This document shows positions 16,942 through 26,295 of a DNA stretch of 64,000 nt, piece by piece (positions within the stretch are counted from its first letter, which is position 1; each line of letters starts with the position of its first letter). The stretch is taken from the NCBI RefSeq assembly GCF_025144665.1, contig NZ_CP102294.1, forward strand, positions 806,001-870,000, written 5' to 3'. Position numbers and translations under genes: made by a program. This DNA comes from Alistipes ihumii AP11 (lineage in GTDB: Bacteria; Bacteroidota; Bacteroidia; Bacteroidales; Rikenellaceae). Under the pieces are notes generated by a model that made no database searches, had not been told where the DNA came from, and was given only the letters and a program-made list of their open reading frames with translations.

Positions 16942-18273
16942 ATGAATGAGAAATCCAAACTGACCCGCCGCGACTTTCTGAAAGTCTCGGCGCTGGGAGC
17001 CGCAGGAGCCGTACTGATGCCGTCGGCTCTGGCTGCCGCCCCGAAATCCGCGAAAAAGAAAAGCTCGGCCAACGATACGATCGGCATCGGCTTCATCGGT
17101 CTCGGTCAACAGGCGATGCACCTGCTGGCGGGCTTCCTTACGATCGACGGCGTCCGCGTGCTGGCAGGATGCGACGTCTACGACGTCAAAAGAGCCCGCT
17201 TCGAAAAGCGCGTGAAGAAATATTACGCCGAGCACGGGCAGAAATGCAAGGTCGACCTGTACGAGGACTATCAGGACCTGCTCGCGCGGGACGACATCGA
17301 CGCCGTCGTGATCGCGACACCCGACCACCAGCACGCGCTGATCGCGATCGCAGCCTGCCGGGCCGGCAAGGACGTCTACCTCGAAAAGCCGCTGACGCTG
17401 ACCATATACGAGGGACAGCAACTGCGCAAGGCCGTGCGCGAACACTGCCGGATACTGCAGGTGGGAAGCCAGCAGCGGTCCGATGCCGAATTCATCCATG
17501 CGGCCAACCTGGTCCGCGAAGGCGAGCTGGGGCGCATCGAGCTGATCAAGGTGCACGTGGGAGGCTCCCCCACCCCCTATACCCTGCCCCGACAGGAAGT
17601 TCCCGCCGGGCTGAACTGGGACAAATGGCTCGGCCCGCTGCCCGAAACGATATATTACAATTCGGACCTGAACCCGGTCATCACGCTCGAGCCGGAGCAG
17701 AACGAGCAGCTTTGGGGCGCATGGCGCTGGTACAAGGGCATGGGCGGCGGCCTGATGACCGACTGGGGAGCCCACATGTTCGACATCGCGCAATGGGCCA
17801 TGGGCAAGGACCGCAACGGTCCCGTCAAAATCATACCCGCCGGGTACGGTCCCTACGAGCATCTGACCTATTTCTACGACAACGGCACCCGGGTGACCGA
17901 GCAGGAGTTCGACGGAGGCAAGCAGGGCGTCAAGATCTACGGCGAGAACGGAGAGTGGATACAGGTGTGCCGCGGCGAGTTCCTTGCCTCGGACCCGAAA
18001 TTCATGCCCGAGACGAAGAAAAAAGAGAGCGACGTACCCTACGAAACGCAAGTGGGGCACTATCAGACCTTCATCAATTCGATCCGCTCGCGCATCGACC
18101 CGAACGTGCCGGTCGAAGTGGGACACAGCTCGAACACGATGTGCATTCTGGGCAACATCGCCAACGAGCTGGGGCGGCCTGTCGTCTGGAACCCGATCGT
18201 CGAAAAGTTCATGCACGACCCGGAAGCCGACAAGCTGACGCACTACCAGTACAGAGACGGGTACAAGCTGTAA
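16942..18273 (+). CDS. Tat-exported Gfo/Idh/MocA-family oxidoreductase
   Basis: 443 residues. It starts with a twin-arginine signal (LTRRDFLKVSALGAAGAVLM). The Rossmann domain follows (IGIGFIGLGQQAMHLLAGF, about 50-70), with the conserved catalytic-site motif EKPLTL (about 148) and a C-terminal beta-sheet domain. Members use a tightly held NAD(H) to oxidise or epimerise sugars and inositols; the Tat signal shows that the folded, cofactor-loaded enzyme is sent to the periplasm, as in the glycosidase-like members of Bacteroidetes. Single gene with its own promoter and a strong terminator. Confidence 0.93.
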   Translation: MNEKSKLTRRDFLKVSALGAAGAVLMPSALAAAPKSAKKKSSANDTIGIGFIGLGQQAMHLLAGFLTIDGVRVLAGCDVYDVKRARFEKRVKKYYAEHGQKCKVDLYEDYQDLLARDDIDAVVIATPDHQHALIAIAACRAGKDVYLEKPLTLTIYEGQQLRKAVREHCRILQVGSQQRSDAEFIHAANLVREGELGRIELIKVHVGGSPTPYTLPRQEVPAGLNWDKWLGPLPETIYYNSDLNPVITLEPEQNEQLWGAWRWYKGMGGGLMTDWGAHMFDIAQWAMGKDRNGPVKIIPAGYGPYEHLTYFYDNGTRVTEQEFDGGKQGVKIYGENGEWIQVCRGEFLASDPKFMPETKKKESDVPYETQVGHYQTFINSIRSRIDPNVPVEVGHSSNTMCILGNIANELGRPVVWNPIVEKFMHDPEADKLTHYQYRDGYKL

Positions 18274-18299
18274 TCTCCGTCGCTACGAAAATAAGAGTC

Positions 18300-18337
18300 G
18301 CCGGCCACATGAGTGGCCGGCGATTTTCGTTTTTTCC
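18300..18337 (+). terminator. Intrinsic terminator of the oxidoreductase gene
   Basis: A 9-base-pair GC stem (GCCGGCCAC / GTGGCCGGC) with loop ATGA, then GATTTTCGTTTTTTC. Confidence 0.85.
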
Positions 18338-18518
18338 CCGATTATATGCTGTATTGTACCGGTTTTCGAGTTCCCGATGTTTCCGGCCTTCCCGTATGCA
18401 GCCCCCTTTCGACGGAGGGGACCCGCCCAATAGAAGCCTAATCGAATAGGCAGCTTATGACCGCAAATCGCGGCCAACGGTCGTTTGAAATTCCGGATGC
18501 GAACATGCTCGGTACGCT
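18337..18518 (-). repeat. Dispersed intergenic repeat, copy A
   Basis: On the minus strand this segment shares an ordered set of blocks with 39622-39795 and 47767-47926: a head block (GCGTACCGAGCATGTTCGCA), a middle block around CGATTAGGCTTCT, and a tail block GGAAACATCGGGAACTCGA followed by CCGGTACAATACAGCATATA. The tail of copy A runs into the terminator of the oxidoreductase gene. A reading frame is open here but is interrupted in copy B. Confidence 0.75.
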
Positions 18519-19246
18519 GAAGTATATAACTGTCCATTGCCCTCTCCGGCCCGGCCCCATCATGAGACGAAGCAATGCGAGCACTGCCGGCCGGACGCTC
18601 GACGGTTTCGCCGTCAAGCCGTCCCGGCGAACGACGTAAACGAAAGATGCCGAGGCATCCGGCTCCGTCGTCCGCTACGCTCCGGGGACAAGTCCGGACA
18701 AGTCGATCTCGGACCGAGAAAAGACAGGGAGCGAGTCCGGCCATCGCGCAAAACAGCCGTGGCCGGTTCCTGCTCAAAACCCGCCGTCGCCCGTCGTTTC
18801 CGCGCCTCGCATAGGGCAAGTGCATCGCCTGTCCGCAATTCCACGACCGGAAACCGTCTGTCAACCGGCAACGCAACACTTTCGGCAAAAAGAAACGGAT
18901 AAACGCGAGCAGGCCGCCGAACAGACCGACGAATCGCCGATCGCCTGCGGCCGGAATACGAAAGCCCGCCCGCGACGCTGCCGGCAACACGTTCTCGTTC
19001 CGACAGCAGGAACCCGCCGGAAATCCCCGAGAGACAACTGCAAACACACACACCGAAAACAGACTTACGAATCGAAAAATCCGCCACGCAGCACGGCCGA
19101 CGATCCGCTCTCGCCCCAACGACAAGACCCGCCGGAGCGGAATCTCATCGGCAACAAATCGCGGAACAGCCGTAACGACACGTACCGAAAGCAAACCGGC
19201 GAGCCGAGCGGCGCCGACGGCAAGCGGAAAGACAGCCGCGCCCGAA
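18519..19246. other. Gene-free GC-rich gap
   Basis: Frames are open on both strands, but none has a recognisable product, signal peptide or plausible amino acid composition (all are Arg/Pro/Ser-rich, as expected of GC-rich non-coding DNA). No promoter or terminator stands out. Confidence 0.5.
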
Positions 19247-19855
19247 TCAGAGATACACTTTCGTAAAAGAGAGCGTCCGGTCGTCGCTCAGCAACGCCTG
19301 CCGGTCCGGAATCAATTGGAAAGACATCCGACTACCTGCCTCGCAGTCGAGCAGCAGTACCAGCTCCGAGGCCAGTCCCCAAGAGCCGGTCGTGTGCGAT
19401 TCGGTCCCGTCGCCGAAACGGGTCAGCAGGAAAGTCCGGTCGGGACGAAGGCGCAGCACCTGTCTGTGCCGAGGATCGTCGGACTCGTACACGCCCGACA
19501 GCTGATACTGCCAGTCGCATCCGCCCGCCTCGCCGAACGCGATCAGACGGTCGATCACCAAGCGCCGGACGGCGGAACCGTCCGGGACGGTATCGGAATC
19601 GACATGCGCCCGGCAGGCAAGATACACCCGGCGGCGTGGACCCGCCAGACGGCCGTACCGTGCGGTCACGTCCCGATAGGCTCCCTTTTCGCTCAACAGA
19701 TAATCGACCGAAGTCGCGCAGTCCCGAAAGACGAGGGAGTCGGACGTACCGGCGATCTCGCCGGAGAAATAGTCGGGAGCGAGCTCCGCGTTGCGGTCCG
19801 AGCAAGCTGCGAAAAGCAGCCAGGCGACCGTCAGGCTCCATAATCGGATATTCAT
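19247..19855 (-). CDS. Lipoprotein of unknown function
   Basis: 202 residues from the ATG at 19855; the open frame upstream crosses the terminator of the M3 peptidase gene and is discarded. Signal peptide and lipobox read LTVAWLLFAACSD, with Cys18 as the lipid anchor. The mature part contains RRVYLACRAHVDSDTVPDG and a C-terminal stretch (GVYESDDPRHRQVLRLRPDRTFLLT, GSWGLASELVLLLD) resembling the beta domain of NlpE-like lipoproteins, where a threshold curve of the form 'gvYeg..p....l.L..D.tF.l' is typical. The resemblance is weak. Outer-membrane or inner-membrane lipoprotein. Confidence 0.75.
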   Translation of the reverse strand: MNIRLWSLTVAWLLFAACSDRNAELAPDYFSGEIAGTSDSLVFRDCATSVDYLLSEKGAYRDVTARYGRLAGPRRRVYLACRAHVDSDTVPDGSAVRRLVIDRLIAFGEAGGCDWQYQLSGVYESDDPRHRQVLRLRPDRTFLLTRFGDGTESHTTGSWGLASELVLLLDCEAGSRMSFQLIPDRQALLSDDRTLSFTKVYL

Positions 19856-19965
19856 AGTCAATCTCTTATCTATCGTCTCGGCGGCCGGATCATCCGACGG
19901 CCGGATTCGCAGAAACGTACAATTCCATGTGCCGTGCCGCCGGCCGGACATCCGATATAAAAACA

Positions 19966-19995
19966 ATAAGAATGCCTTTTTCGAGGCATTCTTAT
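19966..19995 (-). terminator. Terminator of the lptD-M3 peptidase transcript
   Basis: An 11-base-pair stem ATAAGAATGCC / GGCATTCTTAT, flanked on the minus strand by GTTTTTATA. It lies 33 bases past the M3 peptidase stop. Confidence 0.85.
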
Positions 19996-20027
19996 CCGTT
20001 CGTTCGGTTTTTCGAAACCGGCCTCGG

Positions 20028-22118
20028 CTACTCGATACCCATTTTGTCGAACAGCGCTTGCGTGTCGGGCTTATGGCCGCGGAAGCGGACATAGAGCTTC
20101 ATCGGATGCTCGCTTCCGCCCTTGGAGAGAATGTTCTCCCGGAACGAGGCAGCCGTCTCACGGTCGAAAATGCCCTTCTCCTTGAACAGCGAGAAAGCGT
20201 CCGCCTCGAGCACCTCGGCCCACTTGTAGCTGTAGTACCCGGCCGCATAGCCGCCCGAAAAGATATGGCCGAACGAGGTCGAGGTACACTGCCCGTCGAC
20301 GTAAGGAAGTACCTGAGCCCGGGCTATCGCTTTCTTCTCGAAATCGACGACCGGCATCTTCACCGGCTCGGAGATGCTGTGCCAAGCCATATCGCAAAGG
20401 CCGTAGGCCACCTGCCGGATATGCGAGTAGGCGGCCAGATAGTTTTTCGCGTCGAGTATCCGCCGGATCAGCTCGGCGGGCATCTTCTCGCCCGTACGGT
20501 AATCGACCGCGAACAGGTCGAGAAATTCCTTCTCGTAGGCCCAGTTCTCCATGATCTGCGACGGCAATTCGACGAAATCGCGGTAGACGGCCGTTCCGGT
20601 CAGGCTCGGATAGGTTCCGGCGGCGAAAATGCCGTGCAACGCATGGCCGAACTCGTGCAGCATCGTCGTCACCTCGTCGAACGTGAGCAGCGACGGCAGG
20701 CTGTCGGTCGGCTTCGTAAAGTTGTAGACCACCGAGATCAGCGGCCTCGTCTCGACGCCGTTCTCGACTCCCTGCTGGCGGAACTCGGTCATCCATGCTC
20801 CGCCGCGTTTCGAGGCGCGGGGGAAGAAGTCCATATACAGAACGGCCAGAAAACTCCCGTCGGCATCGAACACCTCGTAGGCTTTCACGTCGGGATGATA
20901 GACCGGAATCTCCGGATTTTCGCGCAGCGTGATCCCGTACAGACGGTTCGCCAGCTCGAACATGCCCCGCCGTACGTTCTCCAACTGGAAATAGGGCTTC
21001 GTCAGCTCTTCGCTCAGTTCGTAGCGCTCGTGCTTGAGCTTCTCGGAGTAGTAGCCGAAGTCCCAAGGCATCAGCTCGGCGTCGAAGCCCTGAGCGCGGG
21101 CGTAGCCGGCCACGGTTTCCACATCGCGGCGCGCAGCCTCGACCGCCCGGTCGAGCAGTTCCGCCAGAAAGGCGTTGACCGTCGGGGAGCTCTCGGCCAT
21201 ACGCTCTTCCAGCACGTAGTCGGCATATGTCTCGTATCCAAGCAGACCGGCAAGCTGCAGACGCTTGTCGGCAATTTCCTCGACAATGGCGGAGTTGTCG
21301 AACTCGCCGCCCACGCAGCGGGTGTTATAAGCTCGCCAGAGTTTCTCTTTCAGGGCGCGATTCGACGAATAAGTCATAAACGGGACCATACTGGGAATCT
21401 GCAGCGTGACGACCCATCCGTCGAGCCCGCGCTCCTTGGCCTCGGCCGCCATGCCCTCGCGGACGAAGTCGGGCAACTCCCCGACGACGGCCGGATCGGT
21501 CACATGAAGCGTAAAGGCATTCGTGGCCGCCAGCGAGTTTTGGTTGAACTGAAGGCTCAGCTCCGAGAGACGGGCGGTCAGTTCGCGGTATATCTTCTTG
21601 TCTTCGTCGGAAAGGGCCGCGCCGCTGCGGGCGAACCCCTTGTAGGTCTTTTCGAGCAATCGCCTCTGTTCGGCGTTCAGCCCCAGCGACTCCCGCCGAT
21701 CGTAAACCGCCTTGACCCGGGCGAACAGCTTCGGATCGAGGCTTACGTCGTTGCTGAACTCGGTCAGCATGGGCGAAAGCTCCAGCGCGAGAGCCTGCAT
21801 CGTATCGTTCGTATGCGCCTCGTTCAGGTTGAAGAAAATATTGGAGATGCGGTCCAGACGACGGCCGCTGAACTCGAGCGCCTCGATCGTATTGGCGAAT
21901 GTCGGAGCTTGGGCGTTGCCGACGATCGCGGCGATGTCGGCGCGAGCCTCGCGCACGGCCTGCTCGAAAGCCGGCTTGTAATGCTCGTTCGTGATCTGCG
22001 TGAATTGCGGAGCTCCGTGGGGAGCCGTCGACTCGACGAGCAGCGGATTGACGTCCGCGCCGGACGCGCCGAGCGTCAGGGATGTTGCCATACAACTGAT
22101 TATTAACGTTCTTATCAT
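20028..22118 (-). CDS. dcp: M3-family zinc metallopeptidase (peptidyl-dipeptidase Dcp type), exported
   Basis: 696 residues with a signal peptide (MIRTLIISCMATSLTLGASG). It has the M3 fold with the zinc site HEFGHALHGIF (about residue 480) and the downstream EFPSQ-like segment (FVELPSQIMENW) that holds the third ligand region. The length equals that of bacterial Dcp and oligopeptidase A. It removes dipeptides from the C-terminus of short peptides; the signal peptide puts it in the periplasm. It follows lptD by 41 bases on the same strand with no promoter between, so the two are probably co-transcribed. Confidence 0.93.
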   Translation of the reverse strand: MIRTLIISCMATSLTLGASGADVNPLLVESTAPHGAPQFTQITNEHYKPAFEQAVREARADIAAIVGNAQAPTFANTIEALEFSGRRLDRISNIFFNLNEAHTNDTMQALALELSPMLTEFSNDVSLDPKLFARVKAVYDRRESLGLNAEQRRLLEKTYKGFARSGAALSDEDKKIYRELTARLSELSLQFNQNSLAATNAFTLHVTDPAVVGELPDFVREGMAAEAKERGLDGWVVTLQIPSMVPFMTYSSNRALKEKLWRAYNTRCVGGEFDNSAIVEEIADKRLQLAGLLGYETYADYVLEERMAESSPTVNAFLAELLDRAVEAARRDVETVAGYARAQGFDAELMPWDFGYYSEKLKHERYELSEELTKPYFQLENVRRGMFELANRLYGITLRENPEIPVYHPDVKAYEVFDADGSFLAVLYMDFFPRASKRGGAWMTEFRQQGVENGVETRPLISVVYNFTKPTDSLPSLLTFDEVTTMLHEFGHALHGIFAAGTYPSLTGTAVYRDFVELPSQIMENWAYEKEFLDLFAVDYRTGEKMPAELIRRILDAKNYLAAYSHIRQVAYGLCDMAWHSISEPVKMPVVDFEKKAIARAQVLPYVDGQCTSTSFGHIFSGGYAAGYYSYKWAEVLEADAFSLFKEKGIFDRETAASFRENILSKGGSEHPMKLYVRFRGHKPDTQALFDKMGIE

Positions 22119-22159
22119 GTGCTTAAGGGTTTAATAGTTTACGAATTTCGCGCACGGCC

Positions 22160-24979
22160 TTACCGGTCGTAAAGATTGTCGTAGAAGCTGCTGTTCTTGT
22201 CGTACTTGAGGTCCTTGAGCATGGCCGACTTGACGTTGATCGTGAAGCTCCAGCTCTTGCGGAAACCGATAGGTACCCAGTTGAAGTGCATCTGCCAGCA
22301 ATGCAGGTCGCGCGTCAGCGTGAAAGTACCCGGCGTAAGTTTCTTATCCTTGAAATCGTATCCGGCGTTGAAGGTAACGCCCCACTTGGGCGTCAGGTTC
22401 ACGCTGCCGTTGAAGCCGAGCGTCTGAACCACCGTGGCCGTCAGCCCCGGCTTGGAATAGCTGAAGCTGTAGTTGAACCCGATGTTCCACGGGATATTGA
22501 AGTCGTAATAGCTCGACGACATCATCTGCCGCCGGGTATTGGGGTCCAGATCGTTGAAGCCCGGTTGGGCGAACATGTCGGCGTACTCGGGAGGCGGAGC
22601 GCCCCCGCTGTTGATGTCGTTCATCGCGGGCTGCGACGACGAACTGCCGTTCCCGGGCGAGTTGAACGAGTAACCGAACGAAGTGCTGACGCTCGTCAGC
22701 CGCCCCAATTTGCCGCGCCGGAGCATGAAGCGGTTGATACGTCGCCCGTTGGCGTCCAGATCGTACGGGTCGAGCGTGGCGCTGATGTTGAGCCCCAGGT
22801 TCTTGATGAGGGTCGTGCGCAGCGAGATCGAAAAGGGAGCGAGATTCATCGAGTCGGCCAGAAAATTGTACGAGGAGCTGATGCTCAGGTTGTCGATCAC
22901 CTTGATTTTCCGTACTCCGGAAGTATCGCGGTTGTCCCTCACCTTCATCTCGAGCGTCTGGGAGAGGCCGAACGAGATCGCCATGCTCCGTCCCGATCCC
23001 GGCACGCCGTAAAGTCCGTCGGAAAAGGGCGAGTACTGTTTCATGTTTCCGAGCGTATCGCTCTGCACCCACTTGTAATAGCCGTACTTGGGATCGGAGA
23101 AGTCGGGCGTGTAGTTGAAGCTCACGGTAGGCGTCAGCATGTGGCGGATCGCCCGGATCAGGCCGTCCTTCTTCTTGAACTGGAACATGCCGTAGATCTT
23201 GGTCGAACCGCTGACCGAGAAACGATAGTCGTACAGGCGGTAGAAGCCCGTCGTCGTATCTCCGGGCACATCCGTTTTGGCGACCGGGTCCCACACACGG
23301 TCGATCTTACGGAAGTACCAACGCTCCTGATAGTTGGCCGACGGACTGATGTTCAGATAGTTGAACAGATTGAACGAAGTGGAGATAGGAATCTGGTGAT
23401 TGACACCGTTCTTCATCTTCTTGAACATCGCCGACGTGAACAGGTCCCTCTCCTTGACCGTCACGTTGTTGCCTAAAGTACCGGTATAGCTCAGCGAGAT
23501 TTTCTCGTACCAGCGCTGCTTGCCCGACGCGTTTTTGCGCCGGAACGGATAGATGCGAGCGACGTTGAACACCACGTTCGGGAAGCTCAGCGAAACGGTC
23601 GAGTCCTGCGAGTTCTGCGAGTGAGAGAAGTTCGTCGACAGCGAGAACGGAGTGCCGGCCCACGACTTGGAGTAGGCGATACTCGAGTTGGTCTGCGTAT
23701 TGAGGTACTCGCCGATGGTCTGCGAGCCGTATTTGGAGTAGCCGCTCGACGAGAAGTTCACGCTGGCCGAGAACGAGGAGTTCGGACGGAACTTGGGGTC
23801 CTGCTGATGCGTCCAGACTACGTTGTAGTTGTTCATGTTCATGTAGTTCTGGTCGCCTTTTTCGCCGATGATATCCTTCGAGAAGCGGACGTTGAACGAG
23901 CCGGAATACTTGTAGCGTTTCGTGTAACGCGAAGCCACGCTGGCCTCCCACGACCCGAACGTATAGATACCGCCGAGCACGGTCAGATCGATATAATCAT
24001 TGAAAGCGAAATAATATCCGGCGTCGCGCAGGAAAAAACCTTTCTGGTTCTCCTCGCCCCACGAAGGCACGATGAAGCCGGACTGCCGCCCGCTCGTCGT
24101 CGGGAAAAAGCCGAAGGGCAACATCAGCGGATAAATCGGCACGTCCTCCATGACCAGATAAGAAGGACCCACGATCACCTTCTTGCCGGGAATCATCTTG
24201 GCTTTGGTCATGGCCAGATAGAAGTGAGGATGATCGGCGTCGCAGGTGGTGAACTTTCCTCCGGCTATATTGACCGTATTGTCCTTCATCTTCTTGACCC
24301 GGGCTCCGAGCAGATAGCCTTCTCCGTCCTGCGTCGACACCTCCTTGATCCGGGCTTTCTCGGTCTCGATGTTGTAGGTGATCGTATCCATCTCGTAGCT
24401 CGACGAGCCGTCCAGAAATTCGGGCCTCGTGGGCTTGCCCGCCACCGTGTCCATCCGTCCGTGCGCGAAAATCTCCTTGCTCTCCATATCGATCTTCATG
24501 AAGTCGGCCTTCAGGTTCTTGTCCTGATACTTCACGTCGCCTTTCTCGTAAATATAGACGAGCTTGCGGCGCGGATCGTAGATCAGCGAGTCTTCGTTAT
24601 TGCCAGAAATCACATCGTCGAGAAACGGCTTGCGCTCCACACTGTCCGCCGCCAGCGAATCGGCCGGAAACAACGGCGAGCCCAAACCGGAGAACGCCGA
24701 CGAATCGGCGCCGAGGGCAAGCGGACCGCCGACGGACAGGCCGGCGGAGTCGGGAAGGCCCGAGGAATCGCGCGCGGCTTTTTCCCGGGCCGGGACGGAG
24801 TCGGGACGCGGCAACGAGCCGACGCCCGCGGACGAATCGGGAACGGACACGCCCGGCAGCGTGTCGTGACGCACTCCGGCGGAGAACCCTCCGAAGACCA
24901 CACCGCGGCTAAATACCATTTGTCCGAACAGGGAAAGGGACAGCAGGAGCAAGATATATTTCGTTTTTTTTAGCCGCAA
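22160..24979 (-). CDS. lptD: LPS-assembly protein LptD (OstA-like)
   Basis: 939 residues if it begins at the TTG at 24979, which gives a good signal peptide (KKTKYILLLLSLSLFGQMVFS); the first in-frame ATG (24919) would cut through it. Upstream in-frame codons belong to the divergent promoter region. After a low-complexity Ser/Asp/Ala linker comes the OstA jelly-roll (ISGNNEDSLIYDPRRKLVYI to about residue 300), then a large beta-barrel with alternating aromatic strands and a C-terminal region ending in Arg. It inserts lipopolysaccharide into the outer leaflet. Same-strand partner of the M3 peptidase and divergent from the cell-wall amidase. Confidence 0.88.
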   Translation of the reverse strand: MRLKKTKYILLLLSLSLFGQMVFSRGVVFGGFSAGVRHDTLPGVSVPDSSAGVGSLPRPDSVPAREKAARDSSGLPDSAGLSVGGPLALGADSSAFSGLGSPLFPADSLAADSVERKPFLDDVISGNNEDSLIYDPRRKLVYIYEKGDVKYQDKNLKADFMKIDMESKEIFAHGRMDTVAGKPTRPEFLDGSSSYEMDTITYNIETEKARIKEVSTQDGEGYLLGARVKKMKDNTVNIAGGKFTTCDADHPHFYLAMTKAKMIPGKKVIVGPSYLVMEDVPIYPLMLPFGFFPTTSGRQSGFIVPSWGEENQKGFFLRDAGYYFAFNDYIDLTVLGGIYTFGSWEASVASRYTKRYKYSGSFNVRFSKDIIGEKGDQNYMNMNNYNVVWTHQQDPKFRPNSSFSASVNFSSSGYSKYGSQTIGEYLNTQTNSSIAYSKSWAGTPFSLSTNFSHSQNSQDSTVSLSFPNVVFNVARIYPFRRKNASGKQRWYEKISLSYTGTLGNNVTVKERDLFTSAMFKKMKNGVNHQIPISTSFNLFNYLNISPSANYQERWYFRKIDRVWDPVAKTDVPGDTTTGFYRLYDYRFSVSGSTKIYGMFQFKKKDGLIRAIRHMLTPTVSFNYTPDFSDPKYGYYKWVQSDTLGNMKQYSPFSDGLYGVPGSGRSMAISFGLSQTLEMKVRDNRDTSGVRKIKVIDNLSISSSYNFLADSMNLAPFSISLRTTLIKNLGLNISATLDPYDLDANGRRINRFMLRRGKLGRLTSVSTSFGYSFNSPGNGSSSSQPAMNDINSGGAPPPEYADMFAQPGFNDLDPNTRRQMMSSSYYDFNIPWNIGFNYSFSYSKPGLTATVVQTLGFNGSVNLTPKWGVTFNAGYDFKDKKLTPGTFTLTRDLHCWQMHFNWVPIGFRKSWSFTINVKSAMLKDLKYDKNSSFYDNLYDR

Positions 24980-24994
24980 TTCACCACAAATATT

Positions 24995-25002
24995 TAACTT
25001 TG
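24995..25002 (+). promoter_or_regulatory. -7 box TAACTTTG of the amidase gene
   Basis: An exact TAnnTTTG on the plus strand; the amidase ATG follows 63 bases later. Confidence 0.6.
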
Positions 25003-25023
25003 CGAAGTTACCGTTTACGTTCG

Positions 25024-25031
25024 CAAAAATA
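25024..25031 (-). promoter_or_regulatory. -7 box TATTTTTG of lptD
   Basis: An exact element on the minus strand, 45 bases ahead of the TTG start of lptD. The two divergent transcripts would overlap at their 5' ends by a few bases. Confidence 0.55.
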
Positions 25032-25064
25032 GTTAAAAAAAAAGAGTTCCTAACGTTTGGCGTA

Positions 25065-26249
25065 ATGAAAGTTTTAAAACACTGTATTTTAAAGACTTCC
25101 GTTTTTTTTACGTTGTTTTTAGCCGCTTCCGTCACATCAAACGCGCAAAATAGGAAAATCGGTATAAACACCGTCGTAATCGATGCGGGACACGGCGGTC
25201 CCGACGCCGGAGCCGTCGGCAGGCTGTACAAGGAAAAGGACATCAATCTGGACGTCGCGCTCCGGTTCGGACGGATGATCAGCGAGCACTATCCGGACGT
25301 GCAGGTGATCTATACCCGCAAGACGGACGTGCTGATTCCGCTCGCCGAGCGCGGCGACATCGCCAACCGGGCCAAGGCCGACCTGTTCATCTCGATCCAC
25401 ATCAACAGCAACAAGTCCTCGTCGCCCTCCGGAGTCTCGGTCTACGTCATGGGCGTCGACAAGGCGAGCAAGAACATGGACGTAGCCATGAAGGAAAACG
25501 ACGTGATCACCTACGAGGAGGACTACTCGACCCGGTATCAGGGCTACAAGCCGGGGTCGACCGAGTCGCTGATCATGTTCTCGCTGATGCAGTACGCGTA
25601 CCAGACCCAAAGCTGCCTGCTGGCCGACATGGTGCAGAAGCAATTCGTCAGTAACACGCAAATGCAGGACCGAGGCGTCCGCCAAGCGGGCTTTCTGGTG
25701 CTGTGGCGCGCCGCGATGCCGAGCATCCTGTGCGAGTTCGGATTCATTTCGAACCCGACCGAGGAAAAGTTCATCGGATCGAAAAAGGGACGGGAGACCT
25801 ACGCGCGGAGCCTGTTCAACGCTTTCAGTCAGTACAAGGTCCGGAGCGAGGGCCGTGGCACACTGATTGTTCTTGACAGCGAGAATCCGGGCGGATCCGG
25901 CGACGAGGACCGGGGCGAAGCGGGCGGCGCGACGTCGCGGCAGGAGGAATCCGGACAGGCGGACAAGCGAGGAGCGTCTTCCGACGAGCCGGTCGTATAC
26001 CGGGTGCAGATCGCCAGCTCGTCGCGCAAACTGCCCAGAAACTCCTCGTCGTTCGGCCCGTACCGGGGCGAGGCAAAGGAAATGGTCATAAAAAACCTGT
26101 ACAAATATTACGTCGGAGAGGCGGCTTCTTACAAAGAAGCCCTATCTTTACAGTCCGAAGTCCGCCGCCACGTCAAAGGAGCGTTTCTCGTTCCGTTCCG
26201 GGGAAACGAGCCGATCCCGATGGACGAGGCCCGGCGCTCGGAACGATAG
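25065..26249 (+). CDS. amiC: N-acetylmuramoyl-L-alanine amidase with C-terminal SPOR domain
   Basis: 394 residues, with a signal peptide (VFFTLFLAASVTSNAQ). Amidase_3 fold from about residue 35: first zinc ligands in VVIDAGHGGPDAGAVG, then SIHINSN and a catalytic Glu in CEFGFISNP. A linker rich in Gly, Glu and Ser (about 270-315) precedes a SPOR-like domain (YRVQIASSSRKL to VRRHVKGAFLVPFRGNE) that would dock on denuded glycan at the septum. It cuts the stem peptide from MurNAc during cell separation. The symbol is by family only. Starts a run with the MCE protein and mutS2. Confidence 0.92.
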   Translation: MKVLKHCILKTSVFFTLFLAASVTSNAQNRKIGINTVVIDAGHGGPDAGAVGRLYKEKDINLDVALRFGRMISEHYPDVQVIYTRKTDVLIPLAERGDIANRAKADLFISIHINSNKSSSPSGVSVYVMGVDKASKNMDVAMKENDVITYEEDYSTRYQGYKPGSTESLIMFSLMQYAYQTQSCLLADMVQKQFVSNTQMQDRGVRQAGFLVLWRAAMPSILCEFGFISNPTEEKFIGSKKGRETYARSLFNAFSQYKVRSEGRGTLIVLDSENPGGSGDEDRGEAGGATSRQEESGQADKRGASSDEPVVYRVQIASSSRKLPRNSSSFGPYRGEAKEMVIKNLYKYYVGEAASYKEALSLQSEVRRHVKGAFLVPFRGNEPIPMDEARRSER

Positions 26250-26295
26250 GACGGACAACGGCAGAACGAACGCTTAACTCGCAAAACAGAACGGC

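Noticed and set aside
15871-18243. Open frame of 790 codons on the minus strand
   Set aside because: Antisense to the Gfo/Idh/MocA gene and out of frame with the nucleoside hydrolase gene; no recognisable content.
18283-19194. Possible 303-residue protein over repeat copy A
   Set aside because: Most of it is Arg/Cys/Phe-rich without a signal or domain, and the equivalent frame is broken by a stop in copy B.
19791-22106. Open frame of 771 codons on the plus strand
   Set aside because: Antisense of the M3 peptidase gene; composition artefact.
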